From: Lindgomyces ingoldianus
Taxonomy: Eukaryota > Ascomycota > Dothideomycetes > Pleosporales > Lindgomycetaceae
Assembly: GCF_010093535.1 (NCBI RefSeq)
Contig: NW_022985211.1
Coordinates: 296,754 to 360,753, forward strand
Direction: 5' to 3'
DNA: 64,000 nucleotides
Both the position numbers and the translations under genes were made by a program. A model generated the notes under the pieces. It had not been told where the DNA came from. It saw only the letters and a program-made list of their open reading frames with translations, and did no database searches. This document shows, in pieces, positions 1 to 12,045 of the stretch. The stretch's first letter is position 1; each line of letters starts with the position of its first letter.

Positions 1-43
1 TCAGTAAGCTGCGGACATCAGTAAGCTGCGCACCCCACCAAAC
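1..43 (+). repeat. Left terminal inverted repeat of the outer element
   Basis: Begins TCAGTAAGCTGCGG and repeats TCAGTAAGCTGCG at 18-30. It matches the reverse complement of 20906-20948. It is GC-rich compared with the mutated interior. Confidence 0.75.
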
Positions 44-577
44 CGCGCGAAACCGCGTCCACACCTTTAACCATAGCTTAACAACCACAAGCTTAATCTC
101 TAGCAAAAGAAGGTAGACTTTAGCTTACTCTTGTTTTAATTAAGTCTAACTTTGATCTATTAATTTATGCAGCTGCTGCAGCCTATAACATACTAGAATC
201 CACCCTCTAAACGCGCCTCTGTGGTATCCTTCTAAAACGCAAGACAATCTTAGTTAACTGTAAACTATTGCCTATTAAAAAGCAGTTACTTGTCTCCTAG
301 ATCCTAGATCTTAACTAACATAGCTTTCTACTCTATATTATTAACATGTGTTAAATAGTAAACATTTTGCTTTAACCTTGTTACTAAGATCCTCTACTAA
401 CACTTATAAGCAAGTGCTAGGTATTGCGCTTTGTTAACAGCTAGGTAGAGCTTTAGACAAAGTAGGACAGAAAGATACACTTCTAGCACGCTCTCTATTA
501 GGATCTAGTTAAGTTTAGAGCTTAGTTTAAGCTAGTAGAGGACACACATTAGATGTATAAAATACTAAATAAGGATA
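44..577. other. AT-rich RIP-mutated DNA, no gene
   Basis: No open reading frame of note. The stretch is depleted in CpA and TpG and rich in TpA. It probably belongs to the body of the outer inverted-repeat element. I see no recognisable protein remnant. Confidence 0.6.
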
Positions 578-2440
578 ACGTACCTAACAGGTTAGCCGGC
601 CACACGGGTTAGCTGGCCACTTTTGCTAAGCCCCTACTAAAACTACCCTATTCTAGCGCAAAACAGCCTACTTTAGCCCTATATAAAGTAATACAACATA
701 AGATATTATTTAAAGTCTACTTCTACTACTTACTTATATATATATAAGTTATGCTTAGTTTAATTACACTACTTATATTACTTTTAACTTAGCTTACTTT
801 TTTTAGTGTGCACTTATATCTGTAGCTTCTTTTTATTACTACGCGCTTTAAACTTTTTTAAAGTAGTTAAATAAGCTTTATTTTTAACTATTAAAGTTTT
901 TTTTACTTAAATTTACTTTTTTTTATGTAATGTATATTATATAGTAGCCTTATTTACTGCTTAAAGCTTTATAATCTTCTTTTATACTAACACTAGCTTA
1001 TGTATAATAATTACTACTCTTTTTAAACCCTTTTTAAAGGCCTTTACTATAAATGTTAGTAAGCTATTTATATGCTTTTAAATTCTTACTTTTATAAGCA
1101 TTAATTATAACTTAAATTTAAAAGTATTACTTAAAGTTTACAACTACTAGAGCTTATTATTAAGAAGTAGTAGTAGTAATAAAGTACATAACTAAACATT
1201 AAAAGCTATTTTAACTTATTTTAAGTTAAATAAAACTAAACTAGCACTTTAAAACTCTTTTTATATATTACTAAAAGTAATTACTACATTATAGGCGTGT
1301 ATAAAGCATAGTAGAAACTTAAGTTTTATAATATAAATAATCTAGTTATGTATAAGATCTTTAGCTTAGCACTTATACACTTTTTTTAAAGGGGTAAAAC
1401 AACTTACATTAAGAGGCTATAAAAAGTGTAATAAGTAGAAAAGTATATAAATAGTAATAATTTTATTTTTTTTATAGTACTACTAAAAATTAAGTAAGTT
1501 ATAGCTTTTATAGCTATTAATAATAAAAAGCTAATAAGCGCTTATAACTTTTTGTATATACTTATTAAAGTGCTTTAACTACTATAGCTTAAGCTTATTT
1601 ATTATTTAGCTATTTTTAAAGACTATAATAACTTAGTTTTAAAGTAGATTTTTTTTAATACTAAGTAAAAATGTAATAGTTAGCAGCTTTTAAAGATAAT
1701 AAAAAGTAAAATAGCTTACTTTATTTTATTAATGCCTTAAATAACTATTATCTACTTTTTATTATCTTACTATATTACTTTTAGCTATTTTTATTTCTTT
1801 AAAGCTATAATAACTACTTTAGTTAATATTTAGCTTATTATAAAGCTTAACTTATTAAAGTTATATGTATCTTTATTTTAAATACTATACTTAGCTTTTA
1901 TATTAGCTACTAGGCAAAACTAGCCTTAAATAACTTCTAGATTTTTATAAAGTGCTTTTTTATAATTATACTTATAATTAAACTTTATTATAAACTTAAG
2001 GTAGTGCTTAACTTATATACTAGGCTAGTTTAAGCTAACCTAGCCTAGATTACACTTTATGTGTAAGAAATTAGCTATATTAGCTATAGCTATAAGCCTA
2101 AAAGGAAATCTGTGTGTAATAAGCTTAAGTATATACTTAATAACTACTTTTTTTTAAGCTTAGTTACATTTCTTAATTTAAGCTAGCATTTTACTTATAA
2201 AAGCTATCTAGCGCGTTAATTACTTAGTGTTATGTAAAAACTATTATAGATAGCTGTAGTATGTTATAAAATAAGTTTTAAGTCTTATTTAAAAGCCTAA
2301 AAAGTAAGCTGTATCTAATGTTCTTTAGAAGATTTAATCTAGTGTTATTGTTAAGGCATTATGTAGATAGGTAGAGTTTAGTAGGGGCTTAGCAAAAGTG
2401 GCCAGCTAACCTATGTGGCTGGCTAACCTGTTAGGTACGT
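578..2440. mobile_element. Degenerate Tc1/mariner-superfamily DNA transposon (probably Fot1/pogo-like)
   Basis: The element is about 1.86 kb. Its ends are long inverted repeats: ACGTACCTAACAGGTTAGCC at 578 and the complementary sequence ending GGTACGT at 2440. TA dinucleotides flank both ends (576-577 and 2441-2442), the TA target duplication typical of this superfamily. The interior is homologous, in opposite orientation, to the element at 11341-18875. Coding capacity is destroyed: no reading frame survives and CpA/TpG are nearly absent. Length and TA target fit Fot1/pogo elements, but the transposase can only be guessed at from scattered residues. Confidence 0.65.
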
Positions 2441-2651
2441 TACTTATAATTTTAATAAAATTAATTTTATAATAGAGGTTACTAGCATGTCTAAGGTTGT
2501 TACTAGCTTTAAGACTGTTAGTTAAGCAGTTACTGTACAGCCTAGTAATTATAACTAGGTTACTATAATTAAGTGTATTAACATATCTAGCTAGTTGCTC
2601 TTACTACTTATTATTTTACATAGAAAGCTCTACTAAGCTAGCTAGTATTAT

Positions 2652-3062
2652 TGTCAGATTGAAGCACTGTTTCTAGGCTTCCTGAGATGAATGATGGGTT
2701 TGGATATGATGTATGGGATGATGATTGATTGTGTTGATTTATCAATCCTTTTTCTGCTCTACTCGTGTTGCTCGGCTTTTTGTTTTGCCGATCCGAGTCC
2801 CTCGCGCACTTGCCCTATGCGCGACCAGCTTGCAAAATGCTGCAACATGCTGCAACATGCTGCAACATGCTGCAAAATGCTGCAACATGCTGCAAAATGC
2901 TGCAACATGCTGCAAAATGCTGCAACATGCTGCAAAATGCTGCAATTTGCTGCAACATGCTGCAATTTGCAGCAACATACTGTTCGAGCTTATTGCTCGT
3001 ACTATGTAGCAGCTTTCGTCAAACGTTCCTCCTGTCTTGACAGTAGGTGCGCATATCTGACA
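2652..3062 (+). repeat. Unmutated LTR-like repeat, copy 1, with decamer array
   Basis: This 411-bp block starts TGTCAGATTGAAG and ends GCGCATATCTGACA, so it has TG..CA ends and an 8-bp terminal inverted repeat (TGTCAGAT). Copy 2 at 3199-3536 is nearly the same sequence but shorter. The block contains about 14 tandem decamers of the type TGCTGCAACA/TGCTGCAAAA (about 2831-2979). It is full of CpA and TpG, the dinucleotides that RIP has removed from everything around it. Flanking pentamers are ATTAT (left) and CTTAT (right), an imperfect duplication. The open frames through the decamers are repeat artefacts. Confidence 0.7.
2831..2979 (+). repeat. Tandem 10-bp array (TGCTGCAACA / TGCTGCAAAA)
   Basis: About fourteen uninterrupted 10-bp units alternate between -CAACA- and -CAAAA- forms, ending in variant TGCAATTTGC units. 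The same array in copy 2 (3375-3458) has about eight units. The two LTR-like copies therefore differ mainly by array length, as expected from slippage or unequal exchange. Confidence 0.85.
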
Positions 3063-3198
3063 CTTATAATATCCCTAGCAACTAAACACTTGCAGTAAGT
3101 AATAATAGCTAGATAACTAACTACCTTAGCCTAGCCTAACTTAAGCACTTTAATAAGTAGATAAAGACATGTACAGCAGGAATCTATTACCTGCTTAT

Positions 3199-3536
3199 TG
3201 TCAGATTGAAGCACTGTTTCTAGGCTTCCTGAGATGAATGATGGGTTTGGATATGATGTATGGGATGATGATTTATTGTATTGATTTATCAATCCTTTTT
3301 CTCTACTCGTGTTGCTCGGCTTTTTGTTTTGCCGATCCGAGTCCCTCGCGCACTTGCCCTATGCGCGACCAGCTTGCAACATGCTGCAAAATGCTGCAAC
3401 ATGCTGCAAAATGCTGCAAAATGCTGCAACATGCAGCAATTTGCAGCAACATACTGTTCGAGCTTATTGCTCGTACTATGTAGCAGCTTTCGTCAAACGT
3501 TCCTCCTGTCTTGACAGTAGGTGCGCATATCTGACA
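3199..3536 (+). repeat. Unmutated LTR-like repeat, copy 2, with perfect 5-bp target duplication
   Basis: This 338-bp block matches copy 1 end to end apart from a shorter decamer array and small indels. It has TG..CA ends and is flanked on both sides by CTTAT (3194-3198 and 3537-3541). That fits a solo LTR, or the second LTR of a very small LTR element (copy 1, 136 bp, copy 2). It is unmutated although it is duplicated and lies among RIP-mutated DNA. Confidence 0.7.
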
Positions 3537-3636
3537 CTTATAGTAGATAGCTACAGCAGCTATGCAACACCTAAGTTTAATTAGTACTGTATAAAGAACA
3601 AGATTATTAGTTTCTATATGCTAGCTTATAGCTCCT

Positions 3637-4223
3637 TGTTACAATCCTTGCTTGGTGGAAGCACGCGGGTCAATGTTATTCCTAGTGAAGGAGGACGGGG
3701 TGAGAGGGGCTGACGGTAGGGTGTACAGTCCTACGTAATAGCTATTAGGCTTATGGAGAAGAGTAGGGTGACTGGATTGTAGTTTGTCCCTATGGCAGCA
3801 GTATAGTGGCCAGGTTAAACAGTCCTGTTAGACAGAATTAGAGGTATATATAGTGCAAGATATACAGATAGTATTACAGCTCTTTAGAAAGCTAGAATGC
3901 TACTTAGTCTATGTAAAAATAAACTAAACATTAAACACGCCTTTTAAAGGTTATTTAAAGTTAGAACTATATACATGTCTAGAGGGTGCTAAGGTAAGTT
4001 AGATAAGTTTATGTAAGCTTGCTAAGCGTAGCTCTATAAACTCTTTTAGACTTATTAGACTTATAGCCTTTCTTTTTATTAGATAATGCATTCTTCTATA
4101 ACTATAGGCAGCTGCGCTGCTTCTGTGTCCTCTAATTAGTTTATAGGCAAGCCCTGCCCTGCGCTAGCTAGATTGTGGAGCACTGCTAGTAGAGTTATGT
4201 TAGTCTAACTGTAGACTGTAACA
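3637..4223 (-). repeat. LTR of the minus-strand gypsy element (3' LTR)
   Basis: This 587-bp LTR pairs with 19555-20141. The first hundred bases or so keep CpA/TpG (for example GGTGAGAGGGGCTGACGG) better than the second copy does, whereas the far end of the other copy is better preserved. In each LTR the best-preserved part faces outward. Confidence 0.85.
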
Positions 4224-5299
4224 CGCTGCCCCTCCTCCCTAGCAGCGTTCTTACCGCTCTGCTTATATAACTGCGTTAGTAAAAGTTTATTTATAAAGTA
4301 AGTGTCTACTTACTAGAAGGCATTTTTTATAGTTATTTTTTTTATACTAAATAGCTTATTAGTCCTGCTTCTTTTGTTATCTTTATGCTATTCCCTATTT
4401 TAATTCTCTTTGTTAGACAAAGATGTAACTCTATAGCGGTTACTAATTATCTAAGTTATTTTACATGTTAACCTTATTATTAAATAAGTACATAAAGTGT
4501 GTAAAAAAAATAGTAGGTATAACACTTTTATTTCTAACACTATATAAGACTAGTTAAAGAGAGAGAGAAAAAAGCTTCTTTATAATACTACTACAGTAAA
4601 GGCTTAAAAGTAGAAGCTTAATAAAAAAATAACTTATTACTTTTAAAAGTTAGTAGAGGTAAAGGCTAAAAAGCGTTCTAAATAAAATTATATTTAAAAA
4701 TTACTAAATCTATTAAAAGCTTAACGTGTAAAGTATTTAAAAAAAGACCTCTTCTCTTTAGATAAGATAAAGGCCTTTAAGGTAAAAGTAAAGAGCTGCT
4801 TACTTTCTTAGCCCTTATTAGTAGGGACTTATCTCTAAAGGCTGCTACTATCTAGTAATAATGTAGCTATTCCTTTTAAAATAGGTGCTTTATTACCTAG
4901 CTAGTTTCTTTTAGATAAGCCTAAAAGTACTTTTATACTAACTACTACACATTTTACAAGTTCTTAGCTAGTTTTTAAGTGTTTTTACTAGTAAGCTACT
5001 CTTTTTATTTTACTAAGAACTCTTTTTTATTCTTTTAATTACTAATAATTTATTTTACTTTATATTCTGTTTCTATATCTTCTTATCTTTATATAAACAG
5101 AGGGATCTTCTTAAATGCTTTTTTTTAACTTAGAGACATAAAACTATAGGTGTATTTTTATATATAAAGGGAGCTTTAATTTGCAGTTATTTTATTAAGT
5201 TTATAAAACTTTATATAGTCTTATTCTTCTTTTTACTAGTTTCCTAGAAGGTCTAGGTACCTTAAGGTTCTTAGTTTTAAAGTACATGTAGTCTCTTAG

Positions 5300-8200
5300 G
5301 TAGATTTCTAGTCTAAGTTATTATAATTTATTTACATATTATTTTATTATTTCTTAACTAGATTTAGCTTTAATTGCTAATTTTTTATATATACTTTATA
5401 AATTTAATAGTTAATTAATTAATTTAAGCAGATTTATAGGCTAGCTTCTATGTAGCATAAAATAGAAATTATAGCTAAAGTTAGCTTTATACAGTGTTTC
5501 TTTTATTATAGTAGATTCTTCTATGTTAATAGCTAGTTATGCTATTAGAAGCTATTCTGCTTAATTATTCTAGCTATAGAAAATGTACTTTCTTAGGTAC
5601 TTCTCTACTTTAGCATGTACCTATTTAGTCTAACTGTCTGTCTACAGGTAATACGCTATAAATAACTTATGTATTGTACTAAAGTGTTTTATAGCTGCCT
5701 TCTAGAACTTACTAGTAAATAGTTTATCTTTATTAAAGATAATAATTCTAGGGCATTTATGTACTAATACTACATTTTATTTAAGTTTATAGATAAATTT
5801 TTTACCTATAATAGTTTTTCTAATAGCTATATATGTAGATATTTTATAGTTTTATTAAAAGCTACTATAATTATATTACATATTCTTTCTATTCTTAGTT
5901 TTTTTAATAGAGGAAGTCTTATAATAAAGTCTATAGTAACTATTATCTATAGCTACTTTAAGGCTTTAATTAGTTAAAGGTATTTATATGTCTTATGTCT
6001 TTAGAGGTTGTTTTTGTTACATATATTGCATTTTTTAAGCACTTTTATACATAATTGCTTAATTTTAGGTATGTGTTAAAAAATTACAGCCTTTAGTTTT
6101 TTCTAAAAAGTGCTAATTCTTAGGTGTCTAAACATTAGAAATCTATAGTACTTATAAATTAAGTTTTTTTATTCTTACTTAACTACTGTAAGCGTGTAGC
6201 ACTCCTTTATAGGCCTAAGTTTGTTGTATACTAGCCCTTTTTTAGTCTTCTTAAAGAAGGTAAAGTTCTTAGTTTTTTCTTTTTCTTTGTTAAAATAGTC
6301 TAGTTTATAGCTAAAGGCATTAGCCTACTAGTTTTACGCTTTTAGGACATGCTTAATTATGCAATTAAACTAGGTAAGCTTTATTGTCTATTTTATATGC
6401 ATTAGTAACAGTTTCTTTATAGTTAGAAATATAACTAGGTTTGCATAGTCTGTTATAATATTAAAGTGTTTAGCTGTCTTATGTAGTTTTATTGCCTATA
6501 TTTATACTGCATTTAGTATTACTTTTAATTTCTTATTAGGTATACTATAGCCTGCTTTAGGTCCTAGAAATTTAGCAGAGTAGTAGGCTACTAGGTGCTA
6601 TTTTCTATTATCCTGCTTTTAGTAGAGTGTTGCACTACTTGCTTCTAAAAATGCGTCTGTGTAGATCTTTGTATCTAGCTGCAGGTTGTACATTTATAGT
6701 ACTAGTTTAGCTATTATAGCGTGCTTTAGTGTCTTAAATGCCTTATTTATTTATAGAGTCTAAACAAACTTTATAGTTACTTATTTCTTTATAGTTATGT
6801 TTATTAATAGTAAGGCAATCTTTAAGTAGTCTTTAATTATTTGCCTAACATAGCCTAATAGTCTAAAGAATTCTTTAACTTTTTTAACTATTATAGGCTT
6901 TAGCTATTCTAAGACTTTTTATATCTTAGCTAAGTTAATTTTTATCTTATTACTATTAATTATAAATCCTAAGTACTTTATTTTAGTAATATAAAATTTA
7001 TATTTAGAAAGCTGCAGGTAAAGTCTATATTCTTATAGTTTCTCTAAGACTTTTTATACCTTCTGTACATAGTCTTCTAGGCTGTCTTTTAAGTAAATAA
7101 GGAGGTTGTTTAAATATACTAAAGTAAAGACATCTAGATATAGGTTAAAAGCTGTGTTAATAATTCTTTAGAATATTGCTAAGGCATTTATTAAGCTAAA
7201 TAGCATTACTAGTAACTTATATAGTCTATAAGAAGTTTAAAAGGCTGTAAGCTATTTATCTTTTTTTTTATTTATATTTTATTAAATTTGTTCTGTATGT
7301 TAAACTTTATAAAGTACTAGGTTTCTTTTAGTTAGTTTATAATGTCTTATATAATTAGAAAAGGAAATTAATTTTAAATTATATTATTATTTAGAGTTTA
7401 ATAATTTTAGTAAACTTAGATCTTTTTTCTCTTCTTTCTTATAAAGACTACTGCTAAGGCAACTAGGCTGTAGCTTTTTTAAATATAGCCTTATGCTAAT
7501 ATCTAGTTAATATACTCCTATAGGGCTTTCTTCTGTGCCTTTGTTAAAGGGTAGAGCTAGTAAGTCGTTAGGTTAGAGTCTTTTACTAGGTTAATTACAT
7601 AATTCTAGGGTTAGTGCAGGGGCAATTCTTTTAGATCCTTAGGTGTTTTAAACATGTCTTAGTAATCCTTATACTTAGTAGAGATAGTATGTTCTTTTTA
7701 AATTTTATAAATGCTAACTTATTCTACATCTTTATTAGTTAAGATTTTTTTATAAAAAACTTTTTTTAATTTTTTTTTATTATTTTTACTGCTTTAGCTT
7801 TTAGTTTTTAGTAAGGAAACTTTTAGAGTCTTTTCTTTTTTAGGTAGTAACTAATACCTTATTTAGCTTACTTATGTACTAGGTATAAGTTATTATAGCA
7901 TGCTAACTAGGTTATGCGTGTGTAGTTGTTAAGACTTTTAATAGTTATTATCTTTTAGTTAATAGCAGAATTATGCTTTTTAAGCTAGTTATAGCCTAGA
8001 ATTACAGTATATTTGTCTTCTAGTAAAAGTATGCTTATAGATTTTTAGTTTTTAGTATTTAAAGTTTTTAGGTCTTTTTTATACATTTCTAGGTTAATCT
8101 ATTCTCTGCTATATTCTAATAAAGAGGTATTAGTAAAAGTTACTTTAAACAGGTCTTTTTTAATTTAGAATAAGATACTTTGTTAGTCTACCTAGTCTTT

Positions 8201-8900
8201 ATCTATTATAGTAAAGGTACATCTGCTATTAATAAGAGTAAGTTTTAACTATCCTTTAAACATAAAGGTTATAGGTAGGCTATGCCCTACTCTTTATTCT
8301 ACTATAACTAGGGCTAATATGTTGTAAAAAACTTTTTTATTTTTTAATAGGTATAAGTTAATATCTTATAGGTTGTTATTAAACTTATTTTTTTTTATAA
8401 AGTTAATATTCTCTATTATAGTAGTTAGCTGCTTTACATTTATAATCCTTAACTAAGTAATGCAATGTTAGGTAGTCTTTTTTTTATATAGCTTTTTATT
8501 AAAAGTAAGAGAACTTATAGTTATTTTTATTATTATAATCTAGCTATTTTTCTTATTTATAAAAAAAGGCTATTTAATAAGTATAGTAATTTATAGTTTT
8601 ATAGGCTAAGGCTGTTCCTTGCTATAGGCATCTATTATAGTTCTTTTCCTATGTAGGCTACTATCTTGCTTAATGTTTATTATTCTAGTGTCTAGTGCAA
8701 TACTATTGCGTACACTAGTACTAAAGGTATAGACAGTTGTTAGGTCTATAAAGAGTGTTAAAAGAACTTTCTTAAGTCTACTAAAGGTATTCTTGCGTTT
8801 ATACTACTAATATAGGGTGTCTCTTTTATTAGCAATTATTAGTGCTATAAGAGTTACTTTTACAGAGCATACACTGTCTATAATTCTGCTGCATAATAAG
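5300..8900 (-). pseudogene. Degenerate gypsy pol (reverse transcriptase, RNase H, integrase)
   Basis: Read on the minus strand, 7225-7090 resembles the RT core: a YLVMPFG-like stretch, then a YLDD-type motif that now reads YLNN, followed by LLIYL. At about 6030-5860 there is an integrase zinc-finger and core-like stretch (CNICNK, then TIDFIIRLPL). The order RT then integrase going down the minus strand is that of Ty3/gypsy. Stops are frequent and the catalytic aspartates have become asparagine by G-to-A change. The boundaries given are approximate. Confidence 0.7.
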
Positions 8901-9058
8901 GGCCTTTCTACTAATAGCTAGGCCTAGAAGCAGTGTCTTAGGTTTTCTTAGGTCTAGTTTAGAGACTTTAAACTTAGTAGGTCTGCCTAGTCCTTCTAGT
9001 TTCTAATTACAGATTTTTATAAAAAATTACTACTACTTTTTTTTATCTATAATATTGT

Positions 9059-9268
9059 TGAATGGACTCTATGCTAGCTATGCAAAGCAAAGAGGTTTGC
9101 ACGGTGTACACATCGCGCGGTGGGGGGGGTTGCAGGTAACTGGTGTTGATTCTTCTTTTTCTAAGTCTGTGCGAAGGAAAGGTTATTTATCTGTCTGTGC
9201 GTACAACCGTGACACAAGACTATGTCACGTGACGCCCAACCGCGTATCTAAATACTGCTATTCGGACA
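9059..9268. mobile_element. 210-bp unmutated GC-rich insertion flanked by an 8-bp direct repeat
   Basis: This island (TG..CA ends) keeps CpA/TpG/CpG while DNA on both sides is RIP-mutated gypsy sequence. AATATTGT occurs immediately on both sides (9051-9058 and 9269-9276), an 8-bp target duplication like that of hAT elements. I see no convincing terminal inverted repeat. It contains an 8-G run and the palindrome TCACGTGA. A 77-residue frame across it has no recognisable relatives and is probably not a gene. Confidence 0.55.
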
Positions 9269-10076
9269 AATATTGTATTTTACTTTAGCTATGCGTTATA
9301 CTATGTTAACTATAAGATAGTTATTACTAATGTTTATCTAGTAAAGCGCAACTACGCATTTATTAAGGTAGTTATGTTATTAACTACATTTCTAGCATTT
9401 GCACTTCTAAAACTTTCTAAAGAGCTCTTTTACTAAAGTGCTAGAGGTTTAATTATAAAGAGAAAACTATTTTTTCTTTTTTTTAATGTTTATAATGTAT
9501 TCTTAAATGTAAGTTTCTTCTTTGTATTTTGTAAAAATTATAAAGTTCTATAACACTTAATTAAGGCTGTAAAAGTTTTTAATAACTACCTTTTAATACA
9601 CTTTAAGGTAGTTATTTAAAGAATAGTTTTCTTTACATTACTAGTAAAGTTTATTATTTAATTTTTCTAATATTTTTTTATCTATAAGGCTGTATTTTAT
9701 AGTAATAGCTTTTATTATTATAGTAGTATTTTTATTCTCCCTCTTTTAAGAGTCTAGGTAATTTTAGTAAAAATGTCCTACTTTTTTATAGTTTAAGTAG
9801 GCCTTATTTTTTAACTACTTTTTTTATTTCTTAGTTAAAGGCAGCTTGTTGCGTTCTAGAACTTGGTTTTTTTTTAAAGAGAGGCTTTATTTATGTTTTA
9901 TGTAACTAAGATCTATTAGTTTTTTATTATATTAAAAAGACTTTTTTTTTTTAAGAATAAACTTTCGTTTCTAAGAAGTTTCTTTTTACTACTTTTCTCT
10001 CTTACACTTTTTATATTCGTTGTTATAAGTTATTACTTATATAATAAAGCTTTTAAAAGTAGTTAGTTTATTATTA

Positions 10077-11175
10077 ACATACTTTACAGGCGAGTTGCTC
10101 ACACACCTAAGTTGCTTACTTTTGCTAAGACTCTACTAAACTACTCTTCTTACACTAATGCATTCCCTACAACACTACTTAGACATGCTAAAAAATGTTA
10201 GATATAGCTTACACTCTAAGCTTTTAAATAAGACATAAAACTCTTAAAAAAATACTATAGCTATATATAAAGTCTTATAAAAATAATAAATAACTACAGC
10301 ACTAGATAACCTTTACAAGCTAATTCTATAGCTAAATTACAAAGGCTAGGTAATAAAAAGAAGTAGGTAATTGTTAAGACTATACTTAAGCTATATGCAT
10401 AAGAAATTTCCCCTTAGATAGCATTTATAGCTAATATAGCTAATTCTTTACGCGCTAAGTGTAATCTAGGCTATGTTTATATAAACTAGCCTAGTATATT
10501 TATAAAGCGTTATTTAAAGCTTAAAGTAACATTTAAGTGTAAGTAAGTATAACTATAAAAGAGCTTTTTATAAGAGTTCTAGGGTAATTTAGGGCAGGTT
10601 TAGCCTTATAGAGAATATTAAAGCTAAGTATAGCATCTAGGATAATAACACGTACAACTTTAGCAAAATAGGCTTTATAATTAGCTAAATATTTTTTAAC
10701 TATACTTACACTTAAAACTTTACTTTAAGCTTTAAATAACACTTTATAAACATACTAGACTAGTTTATACAAACATAGCCTAGATTATGCTTAGTGCGTA
10801 AAGAATTAGCTATATTAGCTATAAATGCTATCTAAGGGGAAATTCTTTACACATATAGCTTAAGTATAGTCTTAATAATTACCTACTTTTTTTTATTACC
10901 TAGCCTTTATAATTTAGCTGTAGAATTAGCTTGTAAAAGATATCTAGCGCTATAGTTATTTATTATCTTTTATAAAACTTTATATATACTTATAGCACAT
11001 TTCTTTAAAAGTTTTATGTCTTATTTAAAAGCTTAGAGTATAAGCTGTATCTAACATTTTTTAGCACGTCTAAGTAGTGTTGTAGGGAATGCATTAGTGT
11101 AGAAAGAGTAGTTTAGTAGAGTCTTAGTAAAAGTAAGTAACTTAAGTGTGTAAGCAACTCGCCTGTAAAGTACGT
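10077..11175. mobile_element. 1.1-kb palindromic (fold-back) element, copy 1
   Basis: The element starts ACATACTTTACAGGCGAG and ends with the complement, ..GTAAAGTACGT, and is flanked by TA (10075-10076 and 11176-11177). The left arm (10077 to about 10660) and right arm (about 10700 to 11175) are inverted copies of each other along nearly their whole length, not just at the tips. The arm corresponds to the left roughly 600 bp of the larger element at 11341-18875. Other copies lie at 53985-55058 and 61793-62892. It has no coding capacity, so it would have been mobilised in trans. Confidence 0.8.
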
Positions 11176-11727
11176 TATACATAAATTTATTTTTAATTAT
11201 ATTACGTAGCCTGTTATAGAACATCTAGCAAAGGGCTTTTTAGTCTATCTAGCTATAGATAGCTAGCTGTTCTCTAAAGCGCGCTGCATAATTCTAGGCT
11301 ATGCCTTTTTCTTACTTAAGAGTGTTTAATTTATCTACTAACGTACTTTACAGGCAAGTTGCTTACACACCTAAGTTGCTTACTTTTACTAAGACCTTAC
11401 TATACTACTTTTTTTACACTAATGCATTTCTAACAACACTACTTAGATGTGTTAAAAGAATGTTAAATACAGCTTACACTTTAAGCTTTTAAATAAAATA
11501 TAATACTTTTTAAGTAACATACTACAGCTATTTATAAAGTCTTTTAAAAAATAATAAGTAACTAATACATAAGACAACTTTTTTAAGCTAATTATATAGC
11601 TAACTTATAAAAGCTAGATAATAACAAGAAGTAGGTAATTATTTAGCACATACTTAAGCTAAATGCGTAAGGATTTCCCCTCTAGCTAGTAGCTGTAGCT
11701 AATATAGCTAATTCTTTACACACTAAG

Positions 11728-12045
11728 TGTCACGGTATCCTCCCCGGATCCCAGACATAACTGTATTAGACGCGTACTAGAGTATTATTAGTGCACGTCT
11801 GACACAAACACAACACAACATAGACATAAACTTAAGCATAAACTGCCTTAACACTAACTAAACCTAGAATAGGCTTAATTTATACCTAAAGCGCTTAGAC
11901 TTTTAAGCTAAGTATTTAATTACTAATTTTCTTCTAAACTTTTTTATTTCTTATATAATGTCTTGTACTTACTATAATACTTTATGTAGTAATTAAACTA
12001 GACCTCTGTAAAGCTTTATAACCTTACTTATGCACAATTATAATA
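11728..12045 (+). repeat. 5' LTR of chromovirus copy 1
   Basis: This 318-bp LTR keeps C and G through its first roughly 100 bases (GGTATCCTCCCCGGATCCC). From there to the inner end it is strongly RIP-mutated. Confidence 0.9.

Noticed and set aside
2831..3458. Regular repeats that could suggest a CRISPR array
   Set aside because: Units are 10 bp with no spacers and the genome is fungal.
2691..3584. Several overlapping frames of 68-135 residues full of Leu-Gln-His-Ala-Ala/Cys-Cys repeats
   Set aside because: They are translations of the 10-bp tandem array, open on both strands and in several frames, and are not genes.
9055..9288. 77-residue frame in the GC-rich island
   Set aside because: It begins and ends in mutated gypsy sequence and spans the insertion borders.
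11301..11492. 63-residue frame crossing a transposon end
   Set aside because: It reads through the inverted repeat of the element that starts at 11341 and has no function of its own.
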